From Anaerolineaceae bacterium (GTDB lineage: Bacteria; Chloroflexota; Anaerolineae; Anaerolineales; Anaerolineaceae): DNA of 17,021 nucleotides. A program made the position numbers and the translations under genes. The notes under the pieces were generated by a model. The model was not told the origin of the DNA. It saw only the letters and a list, made by a program, of their open reading frames with translations, and did no database searches. The stretch lies in the NCBI GenBank assembly GCA_003542325.1, contig DPKV01000137.1, forward strand, positions 6,571 to 23,591. The letters are read 5' to 3'. This document shows, one piece after another, positions 13,010-17,021 of this stretch (positions within the stretch are counted from its first letter, which is position 1; each line of letters opens with the position of its first letter).

Positions 13010-15721
13010 TCACTGGAAGAAGAGTGGAAAATGAAAATAATAGTTGAATTGGTTAGGATCGGTTCCAAGCAAATATTCTTCTAAATTGGTTTTTCCATCC
13101 TCATCCGGGTCATCATTAGCATCATCGGGATTGTTGGGGTCCAAGCTGTTATCCACTTCCCAGCCATCGGGCATACCGTCATTATCCGAATCGGGATCGT
13201 TGGGATCTGTACCTTCGATGTACTCCTCAAGGTTGGTCAGGCCGTCGTTATCGAGGTCATCATCAGCATCACCGGGATCGCTGGGGTTCAAGCTGTTGTC
13301 CACTTCCCAGCCATCGGGCATACCGTCATCGTCTGAATCAGGATCGTTGGGATCGGTGTTTTCGTTGTATTCCTCAAGGTTGGTCAAGCCGTCGTTATCG
13401 AGGTCATCATCAGCATCACCGGGATCGTTGGGGTTTAACCCATTGTCAACTTCCCATTGATCCGGCATGCCGTCTCCGTCCGAATCACTGAAAGTGAGAT
13501 ATATCACCAGAGCGAAATCCTGGTCAGTACCATCTCCATTATTGGGCACACCGTCACCTGCAATGATAGCAGCCGAAATAGTAAAAGTGATAGAGGAAGC
13601 TGATTGGGAATTTAGAAAGATCCCTTCGGTATTGTTCATCGCATCTGGACTGCCCCCAATGGTGGATAAACCACTTTCGGAAAAATTGTTCCCATAATAT
13701 GTATCCGAGTCTATTGTTACGGAGAGATCAAGGTCATTGACCCAGGCTGGCGTGGAACCACCGCTGGGGGTTCCTGGTGCATCCGTCCAGACCAGCATCG
13801 CCCGAAGATCATATGGCGTTCCGAGATCGCTGAGGGGGTAGACCCATGTTTGTCCTGTTTCAGTGAAAAGGGTCTCCTGGTCGTAGTAGATCACCGTGAC
13901 ATTGGGTGTTGGGTTGAGAACAGCATTGGCATCCAGCCTCCCCCAACCCTGTTTGGAATCAAAAGGGTGCCCCAATATCCCGCCGTCCGCATCTCGATTC
14001 CCTGCCAGGTCGTGCGCCACCGGGAGAAAGGCGGCCTTGACCAATGCCGGGCTGGGGTCGGCGCTGTATAACTGGCGGTAGTATTCGATGAACAGGGCCA
14101 CAGAACCGGTTACCTGCGGGGAGGCCATGCTGGTGCCGCATTTGAGGACATATCCATCAGATAAACCTGTTGAATCGACGTTACATCCGGGGGCTACAAG
14201 GTGGGGGATCGTCCGGCCATCCAGGGCAGGACCGTGGGCGGTGTTATACGAAAGATCGTTGATGTTTGTATATTGGGCACCGCTGCTTTGCTGCATTACC
14301 GTTGACCCCACGGTGAAAGTATTTTTCGCTTCGTCCGGGGAGCCCTGGGTGGATGTACCGCCGTTGCCGTTCATGATGGAAAGGACATAGCTGAGCTGCT
14401 GGTTGCCCGTTGCGACTGGATCAGCGTCCCGCACGCCAACGTCCACCAGCCGGGTATCTTCGTCGTAACCCTGGGCGGTTCCTGAGGGGCCCCAACTGTT
14501 ACCGGATACCACAGCACCGTTGGTATAAGAATCGGTCATCAGGGTGAGCATGCCATCTTCACCTTGATAGGTGGGATAATATAATTGCTCGATAAGACGT
14601 GCTTCAGGAGCCATACCCAGCCCACGTAGAAAACCGAAGGCATCCCGGATACCGCTGGAACCGTCCCCGGCCATGATCCCGGCTGTGTGAGTAGCGTGAT
14701 CGGGATTAATTGAGCTTGTTGGTCCACCTATACCACAGGAAATACCATTACATGGAAGTATTCTGTTTTCAAGATCGGGGTGCGTGATATCAACTCCGTT
14801 ATCCACATTGGCGATGATCACACCGTCTCCCGACAGGCCGACACTGCTCAACCAGTCCTCATAACCTGTATAGGCAAGGTTGGAGCCGTCAACATTGCCC
14901 ACGTTGATCTGGCTGGACATCTCCCCGCGGTCGCCGCCGTCCATCGGCATGGGTGAAATGGTATAGACCCCGGTCAGGGTTGCCGCCGTGCTGAGCAGGT
15001 TCCCCGGAAGCAGGAAGGTCGCCAGGTCAAAAACGGGATCTGCGCCGCTGGAAGAACTGACCAGCTTCCCGCCGAGGGCTTCGATTTCCGCAAGGGTCGC
15101 CTCCAAACCGGCCTGGGGCAGGATGACCGCACGGACGAGGATCGGATCGCTGCTGAGCGCCCGGTTTTCAGGTAAGACAGCATAGGCCGGCAGGTAATTC
15201 CCCGTCCAGCGGACGGCTTCCTGCGCCCGGCTGCGGTCCAGGGCGTTGGTTTCTCCCCATACGACGTAGGTGAAGGGGTGGATATATTGAATGATCTCCA
15301 GCCCGGCTGCTTCCAAATCGGCCAGCCATTCATCCTTGGTCGGGCCGTGGAACTGCACCAGGTGGAGCCCTGTGCCGCCGGAATTTTCCTTGCTGGACAG
15401 GGCCGCGCTGAACATGGGCGTGCCGGTCAGCGGGTCAAAGGACTGACCCCCCAGCGTGAGGGTGTAGGGATTTTCAATCGTTTGGCAGGGGGTTCCGGAG
15501 CCTTCCAACGCCGCCAGGTCCCGGCTGTCCATTACAGCCCACAGGAAAGAGCCATAATCGATGATCCGCTCCGCCTGGATGGCGGACCTGTTAAGCTTCA
15601 TGCCTTCTTCAATGGGAAACCGCACGACGACCTGGTCCGCAGCCTGGGCGGTATTGACGGGTACAGCCGCCAGGAATAACAGCAATCCGATGAGGAGGAA
15701 TTTGTAAAAGTGACGGGGCAT
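13010..15721 (-). CDS. Secreted S8 subtilase, KP-43-like, with C-terminal calcium repeats
   Basis: 903 aa from the ATG at 15721. That start has GGAGA at good spacing and opens directly into a signal peptide (MPRHFYKFLLIGLLLF, cleavage after AQA at 27); an in-frame ATG at 15754 lies at or before the predicted transcription start and has no ribosome-binding site. Residues 28-270 are a propeptide-like region. The peptidase domain has D307 (VDNGVD; DNG instead of the usual DTG or DSG), H342 (DHATHTAG), oxyanion N408 (SGNSWG) and S531 (GTSMASPQVTG), so the triad is complete. Residues 605-745 form a jelly-roll domain of the KP-43 type (AWVNDLDLSV, YYGNNF). Three 49-residue Asp-rich repeats with DSDxDGMPD and DxDNDGLTNLEEY calcium loops follow (746-892). 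The protein ends FHFPLFFQ. It is an extracellular protease stabilised by calcium; its target is unknown. Confidence 0.9.
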   Translation of the reverse strand: MPRHFYKFLLIGLLLFLAAVPVNTAQAADQVVVRFPIEEGMKLNRSAIQAERIIDYGSFLWAVMDSRDLAALEGSGTPCQTIENPYTLTLGGQSFDPLTGTPMFSAALSSKENSGGTGLHLVQFHGPTKDEWLADLEAAGLEIIQYIHPFTYVVWGETNALDRSRAQEAVRWTGNYLPAYAVLPENRALSSDPILVRAVILPQAGLEATLAEIEALGGKLVSSSSGADPVFDLATFLLPGNLLSTAATLTGVYTISPMPMDGGDRGEMSSQINVGNVDGSNLAYTGYEDWLSSVGLSGDGVIIANVDNGVDITHPDLENRILPCNGISCGIGGPTSSINPDHATHTAGIMAGDGSSGIRDAFGFLRGLGMAPEARLIEQLYYPTYQGEDGMLTLMTDSYTNGAVVSGNSWGPSGTAQGYDEDTRLVDVGVRDADPVATGNQQLSYVLSIMNGNGGTSTQGSPDEAKNTFTVGSTVMQQSSGAQYTNINDLSYNTAHGPALDGRTIPHLVAPGCNVDSTGLSDGYVLKCGTSMASPQVTGSVALFIEYYRQLYSADPSPALVKAAFLPVAHDLAGNRDADGGILGHPFDSKQGWGRLDANAVLNPTPNVTVIYYDQETLFTETGQTWVYPLSDLGTPYDLRAMLVWTDAPGTPSGGSTPAWVNDLDLSVTIDSDTYYGNNFSESGLSTIGGSPDAMNNTEGIFLNSQSASSITFTISAAIIAGDGVPNNGDGTDQDFALVIYLTFSDSDGDGMPDQWEVDNGLNPNDPGDADDDLDNDGLTNLEEYNENTDPNDPDSDDDGMPDGWEVDNSLNPSDPGDADDDLDNDGLTNLEEYIEGTDPNDPDSDNDGMPDGWEVDNSLDPNNPDDANDDPDEDGKTNLEEYLLGTDPNQFNYYFHFPLFFQ
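13046..13486 (-). repeat. Three 147-bp in-frame tandem repeats in the protease gene
   Basis: Units at 13340-13486, 13193-13339 and 13046-13192 each encode 49 residues of the TSP3/EF-hand-like calcium type. Units 1 and 2 are nearly identical over the half coding for DADDDLDNDGLTNLEEY, while units 2 and 3 match best over the half coding for DGMPDGWEVDNSL. This mosaic pattern suggests past unequal exchange or gene conversion. Confidence 0.85.
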
Positions 15722-15756
15722 GGCATCTCCGGGAAACAGGCAGGAATCATCCATTA

Positions 15757-15785
15757 ATCTTACATGGAAGCGAGGGTTGGTGCAA
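15757..15785 (-). promoter_or_regulatory. Candidate promoter of the S8 protease gene
   Basis: On the minus strand, -35 TTGCAC (15785-15780) and -10 TAAGAT (15762-15757) have an ideal 17-bp spacer. The predicted start near 15750 lies just past the upstream in-frame ATG at 15754 and supports the ATG at 15721 as the real start. Confidence 0.55.
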
Positions 15786-15801
15786 TATATTACGTAAGTT
15801 C

Positions 15802-17021
15802 CTACTGTGTGGCGCAGGCAATACAGGGGTCAAAAGCGCGCACAACCCGCCCGACAGCCTTCTCCAATTCCATATTGATCCCATCCGGGGTGATATAACG
15901 GTCCCCGGCCACCTTCAAAGCGCGTTCAATCGCCAGCATATTATGCACGGTGGGGATGATGAATTCCGCATCTTTGATGATCCCATTTTCAACGGTATAG
16001 TGATGGATCAGGGGGCCGCGCGGCGCTTCCACAAGGCCGTAACCTTCGCCGTCTTTCAGGGTGTAGGGGACGGATGTATCCTCATAATCCAGGTCATGGG
16101 AAAGCATTTCAATCGCCCGTTCAAAAGCATAGACCAGCTCGATCCCGCGGCAGAGGTCGAACAACAGGATTGGATGGGCGGGTTTGCCGAAGGTGTGGGT
16201 CAATCTTTCCATATATTCGTCGGCTCGGGGTGTTCCCATGGACAGGGCCAGGTTGATGCGGGCCAGGCTGTTCGCCCGCAGCACTTCGCCCCCGTAGCTG
16301 GTCTGACCGGCGTAGGAATATTCCGTTTCCTGGTAATCCAGGTAGTCCCGGAACAGGTGCGGTGGGAAGCTGGCCCGTTCAATACCATCTGGTCCCAGGA
16401 CGCGAATGGTCTCATTGTTAAGCTCTGGGCGCGTTCGACCCGTGGACGCAATGTAATAGGCGGGTTGATCGTCACCCCAGGTGCCGATCCGTTCTCTCAT
16501 GGTCAGGGACATGGCCCAATATTCATCAAACAGGTCACAGGCGACGGGGAGAAGTGCTTGCATCTCGGTTAACATCTTATCCGCCGCTTCCCGTTTGATC
16601 CCGCTGGTGACGCCGCCGATGATCGCTTTGATGGGGTGAATGAACTGGCCGCCTGCCAGGGTGATCAGGTTTGTGCCGATCTGCCGGACTTTTAATGCCC
16701 GTCGCGAAAGGCTGAGCTGCTGTTCGGGGTTCGCTTCCCTGCCGTCCATATGGAAGATGCTGCTGGTGCCGACCCGGTCCGGCATGGTAAAGATGAACAG
16801 GGACGTCGCCTGGTTCTGGATCAACTGCCCCAGGAGCAGGAGTTCCCGGATCTCATTGGCGAGCTGCGGCGGTTTGACATCCAGCAGGTCTTCCAGCGCT
16901 TTGACCGAAGCGACATGGTGGGCCGTGGAACAAACGCCGCAGATGCGCGGGACGATCACGGGCATCTGCTCAGCGGGCGTGCCCTGGACGAAGTACTTGA
17001 AGCCGCGCATTTCAATCGCCT
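15802..17021 (-). CDS. [NiFe] hydrogenase large subunit, group 3-like, 5' end missing
   Basis: The frame continues through the window edge (Ile-Glu codons precede the first visible Met), so the N-terminus is missing. The L1 motif PRICGVCSTAHH (visible residues 21-32; C24, C27) and the L2 motif DPCIACATQ (394-402; C396, C399) supply the four cysteine ligands of the Ni-Fe site. EAPRGPLIHHY and TVHNMLAIERAL are typical of the group 3 (F420-, NAD- or Mvh/sulfhydrogenase-type) cytoplasmic enzymes. The subgroup needs the small and electron-transfer subunits, which should lie beyond 17021 and are not in view. The coding sequence stops immediately after ATQ: the usual His/Arg is Gln and there is no C-terminal extension, so no maturation endopeptidase step is expected. 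It catalyses reversible H2 oxidation. The next gene downstream is the unrelated protease. Confidence 0.92.
   Translation of the reverse strand, partial: AIEMRGFKYFVQGTPAEQMPVIVPRICGVCSTAHHVASVKALEDLLDVKPPQLANEIRELLLLGQLIQNQATSLFIFTMPDRVGTSSIFHMDGREANPEQQLSLSRRALKVRQIGTNLITLAGGQFIHPIKAIIGGVTSGIKREAADKMLTEMQALLPVACDLFDEYWAMSLTMRERIGTWGDDQPAYYIASTGRTRPELNNETIRVLGPDGIERASFPPHLFRDYLDYQETEYSYAGQTSYGGEVLRANSLARINLALSMGTPRADEYMERLTHTFGKPAHPILLFDLCRGIELVYAFERAIEMLSHDLDYEDTSVPYTLKDGEGYGLVEAPRGPLIHHYTVENGIIKDAEFIIPTVHNMLAIERALKVAGDRYITPDGINMELEKAVGRVVRAFDPCIACATQ

Noticed and set aside
13046..13486. CRISPR-like or other noncoding tandem array
   Set aside because: The 147-bp period keeps the reading frame and encodes calcium-binding repeats; there are no unique spacers.
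15722..15754. Upstream ATG at 15754 as the start of the S8 protease
   Set aside because: It lacks a ribosome-binding site, lies at or before the predicted transcription start, and would put 11 extra residues before a normal signal peptide.
15791..15798. TTACGTAA palindrome after the hydrogenase stop as a terminator
   Set aside because: It is an 8-bp self-complementary word without a loop or T-tract; it is probably chance.

Overview
The window looks like chromosomal DNA of an anaerobic bacterium, most likely Chloroflexota of the Anaerolineae type. That placement is an inference from gene content and is not proved: a PT-linker glycanase with Calx-beta and CBM-like modules, a LysM/M23 lipoprotein with a DxDGDGD loop, a secreted S8 protease ending in Asp-rich calcium repeats, a group 3 [NiFe] hydrogenase and a B12-type radical SAM protein with a DUF4070-like C-terminus. 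Eleven protein genes are supported. The two at the window edges (GH16 enzyme and hydrogenase large subunit) are cut. I saw no tRNA, rRNA, CRISPR array, transposase or phage gene.

Layout. 1-2319 (+) is the 3' part of a secreted multidomain GH16 glycanase whose catalytic domain appears to be inserted into a CBM-like domain. A strong hairpin terminator follows. 2405-4714 (-) is a two-gene unit: a TetR-type regulator with a long charged tail, then a radical SAM protein, behind a near-consensus promoter. 4984-5964 (+) is a ROK-fold protein that has lost its catalytic and zinc-binding residues. 6132-9879 (+) is an apparent operon with its own promoter: a URO-D-superfamily protein, an amidohydrolase and a GPH-type sugar/glycoside symporter, with a terminator-like hairpin before the transporter. 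9880-10578 is a 700-bp gene-free stretch with terminators and several REP-like palindromes.

10579-11418 (+) is glutamate racemase, probably read from a leaderless mRNA. It abuts the convergent LysM/M23 lipoprotein gene (11419-12912, -) with no gap. 13010-15721 (-) is a secreted KP-43-like subtilase with three 49-residue calcium-type repeats. 15802-17021 (-) is the C-terminal part of a [NiFe] hydrogenase large subunit that ends exactly at its second CxxC motif, without the usual cleavable extension.

How the genes may work together (inference). The GH16 enzyme and the protease suggest degradation of external polysaccharide and protein. The ROK-like protein plus the URO-D/amidohydrolase/GPH operon looks like an uptake and conversion module for an unidentified, perhaps glycosidic, small molecule, in which the ROK protein would sense ligand rather than phosphorylate it. 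MurI and the lipoprotein concern the cell wall. The hydrogenase fits a fermentative or H2-cycling life.
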